In this document: positions 49,059 through 60,800 of the stretch, in pieces
Layout: each line of letters begins with the position of its first letter
How positions within the stretch are numbered: position 1 is the first letter of the stretch
Assembly (NCBI GenBank): GCA_022496205.1
Contig: WTXD01000002.1
Span: 372,001-436,000, forward strand
Direction of reading: 5' to 3'
DNA: 64,000 bases
Origin: Gloeopeniophorella convolvens
Taxonomy: Eukaryota > Basidiomycota > Agaricomycetes > Russulales
The notes under the pieces: generated by a model
Told to the model about the DNA's origin: nothing
Seen by the model: the letters and a program-made list of their open reading frames with translations, nothing else
The model's database searches: none
Made by a program: the position numbers and the translations under genes

Positions 49059-49424
49059 GGATGTATTTATACCATTTTCGAGTTCTCTTCTCAACGACTT
49101 GGGACTGACCGGTTGGCGGCGCCAACTGAGGGGATGTATCAGATATCCTAATTATTTTCGTATTTCGCATCTAGACTACACTTGGATGTATCGGTTCGAC
49201 GGACAGAAAGTGTAGCCTCTCGTAATATTTGTCTGTAGCATTGTAGTTATTTCGTATAGGTCGCATACTTTATAAACCTTCACCGGTCGGAGCGTTGCCA
49301 CACGTTTTTACGTCGAGTTACCACGTCCACGCGTGGGAGTGACACGCATTAGTCATGCACGCGTGTGTGATTATCGGAACCGCGACTCAACACGCGTCTT
49401 GCCTCCTGACCAACTGCTTCACCC
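49059..49424. promoter_or_regulatory. RPA1 promoter with three MluI cell-cycle boxes
   Basis: 366-base spacer. ACGCGT occurs at 49329-49334, 49359-49364 and 49392-49397, all within 100 bases of the ATG. In yeasts this hexamer (MCB) binds the MBF complex and drives G1/S expression of replication genes. Confidence 0.6.
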
Positions 49425-51632
49425 ATGAGCAGCCCGCTACAACTCACTGAGGGAATTTGCCTCAAACTCAACTCCGGGGAGAAGGACGATGAGACACTGT
49501 GGGGCTCCAAGCCCACTCTTCAGTTCCTCTCCATAAAGAAGGTCGTCGCCAACGGCGGCGGAGGCCCCAATGGCGACCGATACAGGATCATCATCTCGGA
49601 TGGCATACATTTCCTGCAGGCAATGCTTGCAACTCAGCTCAACTATCTTGTGGAAGATGGTAGCATCAGCAAGAACACTGTGGCTGTTCTTGAAGGGATG
49701 ACCTGCCAGTACATTCTCGAGAAACGGTCTGTGTACGTCTCGCTATTCCTGCTTTTACTTACTCGGAGTCACAACAGTCTGGTCATCATTCTCGGACTGA
49801 GGGTTGTCCAGAAAGAATCGCCGAAGATTGGCACCCCCACTCCTGTGCCAGTTACCGAGGCGCCGCCACCGCCGCCACAGGCGGATGCTACACCTACTGC
49901 TGCGCCAACCACAGCTCCGCCGGCTACATCCTCATCGTCAGGGAAGTCTCAGACTCGCCCAGCAGGGAACCGCGGCGGGAACCCCGTATATCCAATTGTC
50001 GCGCTCACGCCGTACCAGAATAATTGGCGTATCAAGGCCCGGGTCATTCAGAAGAGTGACATCAGAACCTACTCTAACCAGCGCGGCGACGGCCAGTTCT
50101 TCAGCGTAACACTCATGGATGACTCGGGGGAGATCAAGGGAACCGCCTGGAACGCCGTGGTCGAGGAGTTCTATGAAAAGTTGCAAGAGAACAAAGTATA
50201 CTTTATCTCGAAGGCGCGGGTCAACCTCGCAAAGAAGAAGTTCTCCACAATAACGAACGATTACGAATTGAGTCTTGATCGTGGAACTGAAATTGAGGAG
50301 GTGCGCGTCCTCTGAGTTACGCATAACAAGGCTCCTAAGTTGGCGCAGTGTCACGATGTTGACGTTCCCGTCATCCGCTACAATTTCGTCAACCTCGAAG
50401 CATTGAACGATCTCCAGAAAGAAGCCATATGCGGTACGATGAACGCAATACTTGACACTTGCCTCGTCTCACGAGCGGATTGCAGATGTCATCGTCATCG
50501 TCAAAGAGGCTGGAGAGCTGTCGGATGTGAATACTAAGAACAATAAAACGGTGCGCGTGGCCAGACAACTCGCCTATTGTAATGCTTTGACACAGGCTTC
50601 CTCAGACGCAAAAGCGGGAATTGCTTGTGGTTGACAATTCAGGGTTCTCCGTACGCCTCACGTTGTGGGGAAAGCAGGCGGAGCAGTACAATGTTCCGAC
50701 CGGCTCTGTCATTGCATTCCGTGGGTTACGAGTTGGCGACTTCCAAGGTATGCGTCTTTCCCTTTGCAAAACCTTCTAAGTGCGACATTACTGCAGGGCG
50801 CTCGCTGTCGCTTCTGAGCTCTGGCTCTATGGCTGTTGGCCCCGACATCCCAGAAGCGCACTCCCTTAAGGGCTGGTATTCAGACGGAGGTGCAGAAGCG
50901 TCCTTCAACTCGCACAGTAACTCTGGACTGTCGGTGAATTCCGGGAAAATCAATCGCGACGAGATGCGCACAGTAAATGATGTCAAGGAATCGCAGCTTG
51001 GCATGTCCGACAAGCCCGACTTCTTCTCAACGCGTGCAACTATCATGCACATCAAGAACGACAACATCATGTACCCTGGCTGCCCCACGTGCAACAAGAA
51101 AGTGACGGAAGATAGCTCTGGCTGGCGATGCGAGAAGTGCGACCGCAGCTACGAGAAACCAAACTATCGGTGCGTGATACTGGCAAGGTCTTCTTACCCC
51201 GTTGGCTAAGCCTGCCGTAGGTACATCATCTCGATGGCGGTCGGAGACTACACGGGGCAGATGTGGCTTTCGGGCTTCAACGAAGTGGGCGATATGCTCT
51301 TTGGCATGACTGGCAACGAGCTCCGAGCGATTCAGGTACGTCTTTGACTTCTGCGCCGTGACTGAACCTCACGCTCCTTTAGGAGGAAGATGACCAAAGG
51401 GCCAATCTAATCATCCAGCAGGCCATGTGTAATATGTACAACTTCGCCTGCAGAGCATCGCAGCACTCATTCAATGTCAGTCGGTTCCCGAGCGCGCCTC
51501 GTAATGACTGACCCTCTTTCCGCATAGGACACACACCGTGTGAGGTACGGAATCCAGAAGATGCAGCCCGTGGATTACACTACCGAGGCGCGCAGCCTCC
51601 TTGAGCTCCTCCATTCTCCATGGGCGGCATAA
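49425..51632 (+). CDS. RFA1: Replication protein A large subunit (RPA70)
   Basis: Single-strand DNA-binding subunit for replication, repair and recombination. The start MSSPLQLTEGICLKL is the N-terminal OB fold (RPA70N). A Pro/Ala/Thr-rich linker with several PPPP runs follows to about 49960. DNA-binding OB-A begins YPIVALTPYQNNWRIKARV and includes RTYSNQRGDGQFFSVTLMD and GEIKGTAWN. OB-B is read from VRYNF..., DVIVIVKEAGELSDV, VRLTLWGKQAEQY and VIAFRGLRVGDF. OB-C has FFSTRATIMHIKNDN, a four-Cys zinc finger CPTCNKKV...WRCEKC, and later YIISMAVGDYTGQMWLSGFNE. The end is LLELLHSPWAA. About seven short introns, domain order normal. Confidence 0.96.
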
Positions 51633-51808
51633 GATAGAATGCTCTGCGTTATATTCTTGATCGTCCTACTTTTTGTCATGTACTGTAATATACGCTGGAA
51701 TGATTAAGCAATGCGATAAGCGACGATACATTAGGTGCAGTGTACATGCCAGAGATACATAAAGACACATAAGTACCATGGAACCGAGCACACATAAGCA
51801 AAAGGGTA

Positions 51809-54800
51809 TCACGGTGGGTCTAAGGGGTAATGGTAGATCCTTCTGAGAACCTGCCAAGCAACGTTCAGGCCTCCATTGAAGGCCTCCAGTGCCTGCTCCC
51901 TTGTGAATGGGATCTCGAACTGTATCGGCCACAGGAGCGGAAGACGCTGGATGGGCGAAAGCGCATAGCGCTCGCCATGGGCGGAGGTCTCTTGTTTCGG
52001 TGGCGGGGGAGGCGGGGGAGGCGGTGGCAACGGCGGCAATGGATCGCCCCGAGAGCGCGACGACGGCGAAGAAACGTCGATCATGGTGACGGACGTCGGC
52101 GTCGGCATTGCCGCCGGATCCGCAGCGGCGCCGGGCTCGGTGGGCATCGCGGGCTCCGCGACCCACTGCCCGGCGTTCGTGCTGCGGCTTACGACAGTCG
52201 CCGTTATGGTGACAGTCGGCGCCTCGGCGCCTGCCCAGGCCTGGCCGGCGGGAGCACCACACCGCTCTATCGAGCTGCGGAGCCGCCCAATGTCATTGTA
52301 CATTCCGAGAAGCAGGATGAGCAAGACGACCGAGAAGATGGCTGGGGCGATGCATGCTGCCGTGCGGACAAGTGACGATGCCGATGTCCAGAGGGAGGAG
52401 ACTCCGGGGCTGCGGCGACGCGGGACAATGTGGGCGCGAATTTGGGAATAGAAGAACTCTCCCAGCGCGAACTGATCAAGCCGGTGGTGACCATCGGAAG
52501 TTGGCCTGGATGTCAAATTGGACTGGAGGGAGGCTATCTCAAAGTCTGGAGAGAAGATGGGCGTTAGAGTTCGGGCACAGACGTAAGATACTGTTTACGA
52601 CACACCGAACGGAACTTCAACCTTGACTTGCAGCCGGCCAACAGGAATGCTGAACGCGGGGAGAATGATGTCAAGGGCCACGCCATCCCTCGCACGCTCT
52701 TTTCCTTTGCTATTCCTCGAGGAACCGTTGTTCTCTTTGACGATGTACATGATCTCGACAGATCCGCCGCCTCTAGATGCCCCCGTGCGGACGCGCACCC
52801 AGGTTTCCCATGCCTTCCCGCTCATTCGCTCAAACGCGAGCGAATCTGCAGTGGGCGGTGTATTCGCGGTCGCCGTGGTTTCGTACTTGATAGGGACACC
52901 ATCTAGGCTGGCAGAGACGATCTGGACGCGCATAGGGCTCGTCGCGCCCTTTTCGGCACCCTGGGCCGGGGACGCATGTCCCAGCCCAAAGTCCAGCCAT
53001 TCGCTCTCCACGTCGGCAGGCGCGGGTAGCTTTACGCAAACCGCATATGCGTGGGGCGGTGACGTTTCCCCAGAGGAGAGCGGCGTGACGACGGCGTCGA
53101 CGTATGGGATCATGAGTGGGCCATCCCGGACCAGTTTGAGGGCGGCGTTGAGGGAGTCCCGAAATGCAGGAATTGACGCGGTTCGATGTAGATCTGGCGT
53201 GCGCGCACGGCTGGCTGGGCGAACGAAGGGATCTGTGTCATCGCGTCGCACAGCAAGAGGAGATGCCGTAAGAGCGCGTGCAAGAGGACGGAGCGCGACG
53301 CGACCGCCCTGCGAACTGGTCCGAGAGCGCGCACCGCGTGCCAGCTCGGTTTTTCGCGCCTTTGGATCCGAGGACGTATAGAGGTCGACGGCATCGACAG
53401 AGGCTTCCATGCCATTACGGACGGTCGTTTCGATCTTCTCGCTGTCTGCTGCAAGGACTCGGAAGCGCGGTAGGGAGACCACCAGCCCCCGAGATTCGTC
53501 ATCGGGATCGGACCCCTGCGAAGAGTCATCGTGCGCCGCCGGAGATGTGGGAGACCTCGGGGCGATGAGCACGATACCCCTTAGCGAGAACGTAAAAGAA
53601 GTCTTGTTGGGAGGGAGCAGGTCGTTTATGTTGAGGTGCAGGGTAATGGGCAGTGACGGGAGAGGCGCATCTGACTCTGATCTTGCGACGGAAGATGCCC
53701 TTGTGGGTTCTCTGGTGTCGTTATCCGTCGTGTTGTAGAAGATCGAAGACATGCCAGTCTCAGAACCAGGGGTCGTCGGCGTGCTCTCAAACGAGTACTC
53801 GGGGACGTTCTGTGATGGCAACGGAGCGCGCAACAAGGAGGCAGTTGAGGAGATGGAGCTCTGCCTGGATGGAGTATGGCCGTTTGGCGCCACAGGAGTT
53901 TGCAAGTTTGGTGCAACATTCATCGTAGGCATATCGAACGACGTTTGTTTTTCGATTGTGTGAGCCTGCCGTGCACCGCCGATTTCGTGGCCTGTGTACC
54001 CAATCCCGCCGGAGACCTCCCAACCCGGGTCGCTTCCCCGAGCCCAGCTCACATCGCATCCCCTTGCCTCAAGTCCGACGTCCATACCAAGCAAGGTTGC
54101 GACACCAGGGTACCAGACGCCTTGACAAGACGCTTTGTAGTCAACGTGCACAAGCACGCCTTCTTTGACGCCGGTTGGGTCGCGGGCACGTCCTAAAACG
54201 GTGCAGAACATCTCCCCTCGCGCGTCGGTGACCCCTACTCGCCGACGGCCCTCACGAGGACCGCCTTCGATGCTGCGCACGGGAGTGGCCCAGCGCACAC
54301 GAACGCGCTCGGTACTCGGAAAGGTGCCTTGGATGCCAACGCCGTCGGAAAAGCCGGGAGCGCTCGTGGAATCGCTGCTCTCGTCGTCGGCGAAGTGTTG
54401 GTACTGATATGGGGAGCGCCGGATAGCGGTCATGCGCGTGACATGCGGGTCCGCAGTCATGTCCCATGAGGGTGGGTCTGAGTCGCCATCACCCGAGGAG
54501 AGCGATTGGAAGGAGGAAGAAGTGCTGGGTGCATCCGGAGGGAAAATACGAAGCTTCACAGTATTGGAAAGGCAACGAGGTGTAGGTATTGACAGCTTCA
54601 AAAGTGAAACTGGTTCAGCACGGTTGCTGATGCATGACTACAAGACTCACTAGCCACGGTGCCCGTTGAGGGCGCGTCAGGTATGGTACCATCATGCTTA
54701 TCCCCGCCATGAACAAGAGGACATTCTTCTCGCTGATCGAACTTCGTCGCCCTCTCAACTTGATGGGTACCGGCGTATAGTCTGAGCCATTCTCCAATCG

Positions 54801-55457
54801 GCTCCCAAGCTTTGATGAAGGCGGAAATTCACTCGGGAGCACGAACGAGACCTGATATCCGCTGACAAGGATATGGCCAGTGTATTTTTCGTCCAGGGCT
54901 GGCACGTCTGCGTCGCTTGAGGTCAACGAACCCGTGTAGTGCGAAGACGTCGATGAGCGTTGATCGAAGAGGGTGAGATAGGAGTGGGGAGATCGAGCGG
55001 GTAGACTCAAAGCGCGCGCAGCGTTATGAAGTAGCGGTGAGGCTCCTGACGAGAAGTTGTATGGGACGGATGATGAGTCTAGAGGGTGCACTTCCGACTC
55101 TATTATCTTCACATTGTCCTCTGCAGCATGTGTCAGAAGCATGTAGCCAAATGACAGTATGTATGCAGACCTTTGAAGAGGGGAATTGTACACCCTGGTA
55201 CAACATTATCCACCGGTACGGCGAGCTGCCCCGCGACAAAACGCGTCAGAGACGCGTCTGGGTAGTAGTAAAGCGCAAATCACCTTCATATACATCTTTA
55301 TAGGAACATTTTCGTCCCTCTTCGCGCTTCCTTCGATCGCAAGACGAGTGACGATGTTCAATCTCTGGGTTTGTGGGCCAACGGTGCTTGGTGACGACAC
55401 CGAGGCCGGAGGACTCAATGCGCGTGAATGTCGCGGCGTATAGGATGCAGCTGACAT
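51809..55457 (-). CDS. Uncharacterised large protein with one C-terminal membrane segment
   Basis: I do not recognise a named family. The start MSAASYTPRHSRALSPP leads to RLNIVTRLAIEG and IKMYMK. Removal of a 58-nt intron gives LAVPVDNVVPGCTIPLFK, and another gives EDNVKIIESEVHPLDSSSVPYNFSS, ALSLPARSPHSYLTLFD and GYQVSFVLPSE. A 2-kb exon (54601-52595) follows with FPSTERVRVRWATP, LHLNINDLLPPNKTSFTFSLRGIVLIAP and DIILPAFSIPVGRLQVKVEVPF. These beta-strand-like segments are separated by Ser/Thr-rich loops. The last exon has a hydrophobic stretch ACIAPAIFSVVLLILLLGMY, then a Pro-rich tract and a C-terminus ending PLDPP. Length about 1,100 residues. It is probably membrane-anchored with a large soluble N-terminal part. 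Function unknown. Confidence 0.7.
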
Positions 55458-57076
55458 GTTCGTTATGGCAGATGCGATGATCCCGCGCTATGGAGGGGCG
55501 AGAAGGGCGAGGGCGTAGTAGTGAAGAGCGGATAATTTGACGAGATCCTAGACGTGTTATGGGAAACGCGAGTATTGTGCTGGACCTCCGTAGAGACAAA
55601 CCGCTATTATGAGATCCGCGAGGAATTGCGAGGAGGATAATAGCAGAGGAGGATAAAGAAGTGCGTCTGTTGAGCGTCGGACGCGTCCAAGGTTGCCCGA
55701 ATCAACGCGCGAACAAAAGAGGAATGTTGAGCCACAGACGCGTGCCTCAGAAGCCCGACTCACTTGCCTCTTTCGTCACCCTCTCCAGGGTCTTCTTTGC
55801 CCAGCCGTGGCCACTCGCCCCTCGAGCTCGACACTTGACTCGACTTTGAAGCAAGTTTGAAGTTTGGCGAACCGGAAGCATCACCCTCGCCGTCCAGCTC
55901 GATCGTCTCGGAAGCAAACGGTGATTTTCACAACTCATCCCGGCGCCAACGCGGTACCATCGCCGTGCGCCTGTCGTATGTACTGAGTACGTTCAGTAGC
56001 CCGCATCGGGTATGGGCGCCCTCAAAGCGTAGCGCACGACTTTGTCTCACGTCACCGCGCCGCCGGTTGCCCCAGCCCGCCCTGGGTAGTGCTAGCACAA
56101 GAATCCCGGAGACTCGTTGCATCTTCAGTCTGGAATACACCGTACCCGGGTGGAGTTGGTAGCCCATAGAATCGTGCTGCCCGCACATGGAATGCACCGT
56201 GCGTCCCATGAGAAGACCTGGGGTACCTTTCGTGGTCAGTGGTCACTAGCACTAATCACTCAGCACTTTGACCAACTGGCTTGCCGCGCACAAATAGCTT
56301 ATCGGGCCCGCTCTGTGCACTATGACGTGCTCAAGTGGACGACAAAGTTGAGTATATGGCTGGTGCAGATGCATAGGCCCGTACACTCCAGCTCAAGGAA
56401 TTCCCAGGTGGGCGGACAGGCGTGTGTTCAGTCTGGGCGCCGTCTGGGAAAGGAATCGTAGTACCTCGTGGGACCACATCTGAGGACACACGTGGGCCGT
56501 CATGCATCATGCACCATGGGTCGCCCCTGGTTGCCCCCGGTGGGTACTTCGGAGGTGGTGTGTCTCATCGCTGCGCGCCAGTAGAACCCTCGCGGTCATA
56601 TAGTACCATGGGGCACCTCCGCGATCGCGCCGTACACTACCCTCACAGTCCCGAGACTCCCGTGTAGCTATATTGATAGAAGAAGGTTCGGGTATCGGGG
56701 GCATGCACTCCAGAGTCTCTTCCGACGTGTTTCTGAAGAAGCTTAATCTGATAAAAGCGTAAAGCCTTAGAACTGGGCGCTCCGCTGTGCGGCAGTATCC
56801 CGTATACCGCACTTGGCTGTGGCATTGAGTTACCCTTGCATCCCTCGGCGGCCTTACAGTTCCGACTGAACACATGATACAACCATTTACATACTTTGGC
56901 TCGAATGAGATGATCTAGCTACACAAGGTTACAAGTTTGGAGATGGCTGTCGCGTGCCTGCGAAGCCAGCGACGGGGAAAGTATGTTCCAGATTCCATCA
57001 ATGAAATAACACCTCTGCCAGTTACGCGGAGTGCTGGACGCAGACGTGCGCAGCCAGCGCAACTATTGCTGTCAGG
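55458..57076. other. 1.6-kb intergenic region
   Basis: Promoter of the uncharacterised membrane-protein gene plus spacer. ACGCGT occurs at 55681-55686 and 55738-55743, the latter within the 14-mer AGCCACAGACGCGT shared with 28504-28517. A short minus frame (55747-55938) was considered and not accepted. No other gene seen. Confidence 0.45.
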
Positions 57077-57496
57077 CTACCATCCACATTGGGATAACTC
57101 TACCCTCTGCGCAGCCACCTGAATGATGCCTAAGGTTTCGGCGAGTCCGCCTGTGAGGACGTCCATGGTCTCTCGTGAAACATTGAAACCGTCTTCCGTC
57201 GAGTCCACGACGAGGACAGCCACGTGTCGGCCGCGACAGGACAGTTGCCAGCATGTCCCGCAACTTGCACCGTGAGAGGATGGGACGACTCAAGCGCCAG
57301 CGATAAACGGGAAGGTGGGAAGCGTGCCAAAGGTGGTGAAACAGTGTTGCAGTAGTCCGAATTTCCCATCGGAGCAATAAACTCCGCGCAGTGTACCGCT
57401 GGGACTGTCATAGGACTGGTCGTAGTGGACGGACACGGCGGTTGCCAGCAGAGAGATAGAAGTGTAATAGACAAGAGCAAAGAGATGGCGCATCAT
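57077..57496 (-). pseudogene. cerato-platanin-like secreted protein gene broken by an in-frame TGA
   Basis: Reads as a small secreted protein of the cerato-platanin family. These are fungal cell-surface/secreted expansin-like proteins, some of which act as elicitors or phytotoxins on plants. The start is at 57496 (two adjacent ATGs). A hydrophobic signal peptide of about 20 residues is followed by VHYDQSYD. Family-like segments CSDG, FTTFGTLPTFP, CGTCWQL, VLVVDSTEDGFN and a C-terminal SQCG before the TAG at 57077-57079 are all in one frame of 139 codons. Codon 69 (57290-57292) is TGA, just after the FPFIAGA segment, and no intron ends flank it. The frame on both sides stays intact and the family cysteines are present, with two extra. 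It is either a recent pseudogene or a base error in this sequence. Confidence 0.75.
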
Positions 57497-57836
57497 AGTT
57501 CGGTGGTATTTGGACGCGCACCTGCCGGAAAAGCACTCTGCTTGTTTCAAACCTGTCGACCAGACCAACGCTGAATTCTCTGATGAAAGGCCGACTGATA
57601 CCCCATGTCCATAGAGATGGTGTAAATGGCGATTCGAGGATTGGTGATTGCGAATCGCGTTGTGAGATGACGCGTCGGTGACGGTCGGACTAGGAGGGTA
57701 CTTGCGCGGTGACGGGGATGGAGAAGATCAAGTCAGCAGCTGGCGTTCGCCGGAGCATCGGGCCACGAACGCGCGTTCTTATTGTGAAGCGCTCGTTCTG
57801 TCTCCGCATTTTGGGCCGAGCCCTGTGCTGGCCCTT
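57497..57836. other. divergent intergenic region, cerato-platanin-like / insulinase
   Basis: 340 bases between divergent starts. Contains an 8-bp inverted repeat GCGATTCG (57629-57636) and CGAATCGC (57651-57658) with a 14-base loop. The insulinase frame is open for about 50 codons upstream of its ATG but is not conserved in character. Confidence 0.45.
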
Positions 57837-60800
57837 ATGCTATCCCGTTTCGTGAACCCTCGTTCCCTTCTTCCTTCCATCACTGCCGCATCTCGCTTGA
57901 AACCCTTTGCAAGTCCTCGCGCCACGTTTTCTACAGCCGCTATGCAAGTTGGAGTCCCAGAGGACGCCCAGCACTGGCAGCGTCGGACTTCTCCAAACGC
58001 AGTCGCTCATTGGATCTACACAAAGCCGATACAAAAGTCCCAGCAAGACGACCGCGAGTATAGGCTCATCCGCCTTGACAATGGCTTGCAAGCTATGCTA
58101 GTGCACGACGCTGGGGCTGATAAGGCTGCCGCCAGCTTGGACGTCGCCGTTGGCCATTTACACGACCCGGTGAGTCAATCCCTCTTTCCCGGGATTCATA
58201 CGCTGGCGTCAATGCCGGTCCCTGGCTTTGGTGTATCTGTGCATCGCTAACCCTGCCTATTGACAGGATGACATGCCTGGACTCGCACACTTCTGCGAGC
58301 ACCTCTTGTTCATGGTGTGCCGCCCTTCTACCAGGAGGAACGGCGGGTCTCTGACGGCCTGATTAGGGAACTGAGCAATTTCCGAAGGAGAACGAGTACT
58401 CCGAAGTACGGACTTGATTGCGACTTTCCCCGAATGTCTCTGACGTATCACAGTTCCTCTCGAGGAACAACGGCTCTTCTAATGCCTTCACGGCAACTAT
58501 GAATACCAACTATTACTTCAACGTGGCAACATCTGCTCTTGCGGGTGCATTGGAACGCTTCTCTGGCTTCTTCCATTCTCCGTTATTTGCTCCGTCTGGC
58601 ACCGTGCGCGAACTGAATGCCGTGGACTCGGAGCATAAGAAGAACCACCAGAATGACATGTGGCGCATCTACCAAGTTAACAAGCATCTCACCAAGCCGG
58701 GGCATCCATGGAACAAATTTGGTACTGGGCACAAGGAGAGTTTGACCAGGGCGGCACGCGAACTCAAAGAGAAGGGTCTCCTGGCGAAGAAATCTACTAA
58801 CGGCTCTGCGGTTCTCCAAGACAAAAGCCTTGCACCTTCGCCCATCCCGTCTCGTCTTACGTCTCCCGCTCCATCTGTGAGCTCTACGTCCAGTGATCTC
58901 GAGGCTAGCGACGATGGGGGTCCCGTTGGCCGAGAGACTCGTCGCCGCCTTGTCGAATGGTGGAGTAAAGAATACTGTGCTAGTCGAATGAGGTTGTGCA
59001 TCATCGGCAAAGGTGCGTTATCGCCTGTGTCTCCTGTACACAGTCTAACGCTGCCGGAACGACAGACAGCTTGGACCACCTATCTGATTTGGCAGTTAAC
59101 CTGTTTTCGCCTATACTCAATCGCGGCCAGGTACCGCTTCCCACGATACCCGACCATCCTTTCGGCCCACAGGAGAGAGGCGTATGTCTGACATCCATTG
59201 GTTATTTCGGCAGTTGGTCACAACTCGTTTTACCAGACTATAGTCTCGGTTCAAACGATCATGGATTTCCACGCCATGGAGATCACGTTCCCGGTAGATG
59301 AGCAGACGCCTCATTGGCGTCACAAACCAGGAAGTTACCTCGCGGGGTTAATCGGCCACGAAGGCCGCGGGTCTTTGCATTCGTATCTGAAGGAAAAGGG
59401 ATGGGTCACAGCTCTGAGTGCTGGCGTTCAAGACTTGGGACGCGGTTTTGCGACGTTCAAGATCACCCTCTACTTATCTCAGAATGGTTTCCGTGAGTGG
59501 CCCCTTACCTCGCTTTCTGTCGGTTATATCAGTTAGTAACATTATCCGCAGAGAACTATCGCAAAGTTTCAACGGCCACATTCAACTATCTCTCAATGCT
59601 CCGCGTGACTGATCTAAGCCCGTCACATCAGCAAGAAGTGTCAGCGATCTCCAACATCCGCTTCCGGTTCTCGGAGAAACGACGCCCAGACGACTATGCT
59701 GTCTGGGTATCCGACAAACTTGCTTGGCCTGTACCACGGGAATTCGTTATCAAAGGGCCTCAAGTCGTCTCTGAGTGGGATTCCGAAGGCACAGCCCAGG
59801 CCATAGCGCTTCGTCAACTAGAAAGTCTGAGTGCCAGGAACAGCCGGACAGTGCTCATGGCGAAAAAGGAGGAATTCGAAAAGGTCTCAGGTGCTCAACA
59901 ATGGGCGGCGGAACCGTGGTATGGCACATCCTACCGTGTTGAGCGCCTCGATGATGCTTTCATTCGCGAGGTGGGCGGGCTTACTCGCAAGGATGATCGC
60001 GGACCGCTGAATATCTTACCTCTCCCACAATAGGCAGAGGGGCCGAATACCAATAGCTCCTTCCATCTTCCTCCACCCAACGAGTTCATTCCCAAGCGAC
60101 TGGAGGTTGACAAACGCGAAATCGCCAAGGTAGCGTCTGGAGAACGTATAACTGCTGCCGCTGCTGACGGTAGCGCGTTCCTCAGCCACACTCTCGTCCG
60201 CACCTTATCTACCAAACCCCGCGCACAACCCTTTGGCACAAGAAGGATGACCAGTATTGGGTACCGAAAGCTCACGCAATCATCGAAATGCGCACACCTG
60301 TTGCAAATGAGTCTCCCATCGCATCTGTTTTGACAAAGTATGTGCATACTTTCGCTCGGAGTGGCCGCTGTCGCTCAATGTTATCCTAGACTTTATGCCG
60401 TCCTGGTCACTGATGCCTTGAACGAATATTCTTACGACGCTGACCTGGCGGGTCTGACGTATTCTTTCGAAGTTTCCTCTCTTGGGTTCTACGTCATCGT
60501 GTCGGGGTATAACGATAAGCTGCACGTTCTTTTGCGCGATGTTCTAGAGAAAGCGAATACCTTAGAGGTACGCGCTGACCGACTGGAAGTAATGAAGGAA
60601 AAGGTGAGCCATCCTGCTGACTGTCCGAAGAGTTCTTGCTGAGCCGATGAATACGGCTAGATCAAACGTGATTGGGAGAACTTCTTCCTTGGTCAAAGCT
60701 ATCAATTGTCGGATTACTATGGACGATACCTCATGAACGAAAGGCAATGGACTATCCTAGAGAAATTAGAGGTCCTCAGTTGTGAGTATCTGCTTCGCAA

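Noticed and set aside
47897..49108. Two long plus-strand frames of about 200 codons overlapping IDO
   Set aside because: Frame-shifted shadows of the IDO coding sequence.
55246..55303. 26-nt intron (GTGATT...CCCAG) in the membrane-protein gene
   Set aside because: Too short for splicing and breaks frame; the 58-nt alternative ending at GGGGCAG keeps frame.
55747..55938. Short minus-strand frame with a basic helical C-terminus
   Set aside because: Only 63 codons, no family recognised, and no clear promoter or homologous pattern.
57629..57658. 8-bp inverted repeat GCGATTCG / CGAATCGC
   Set aside because: Short enough to occur by chance; noted in the spacer entry but not treated as a functional element.
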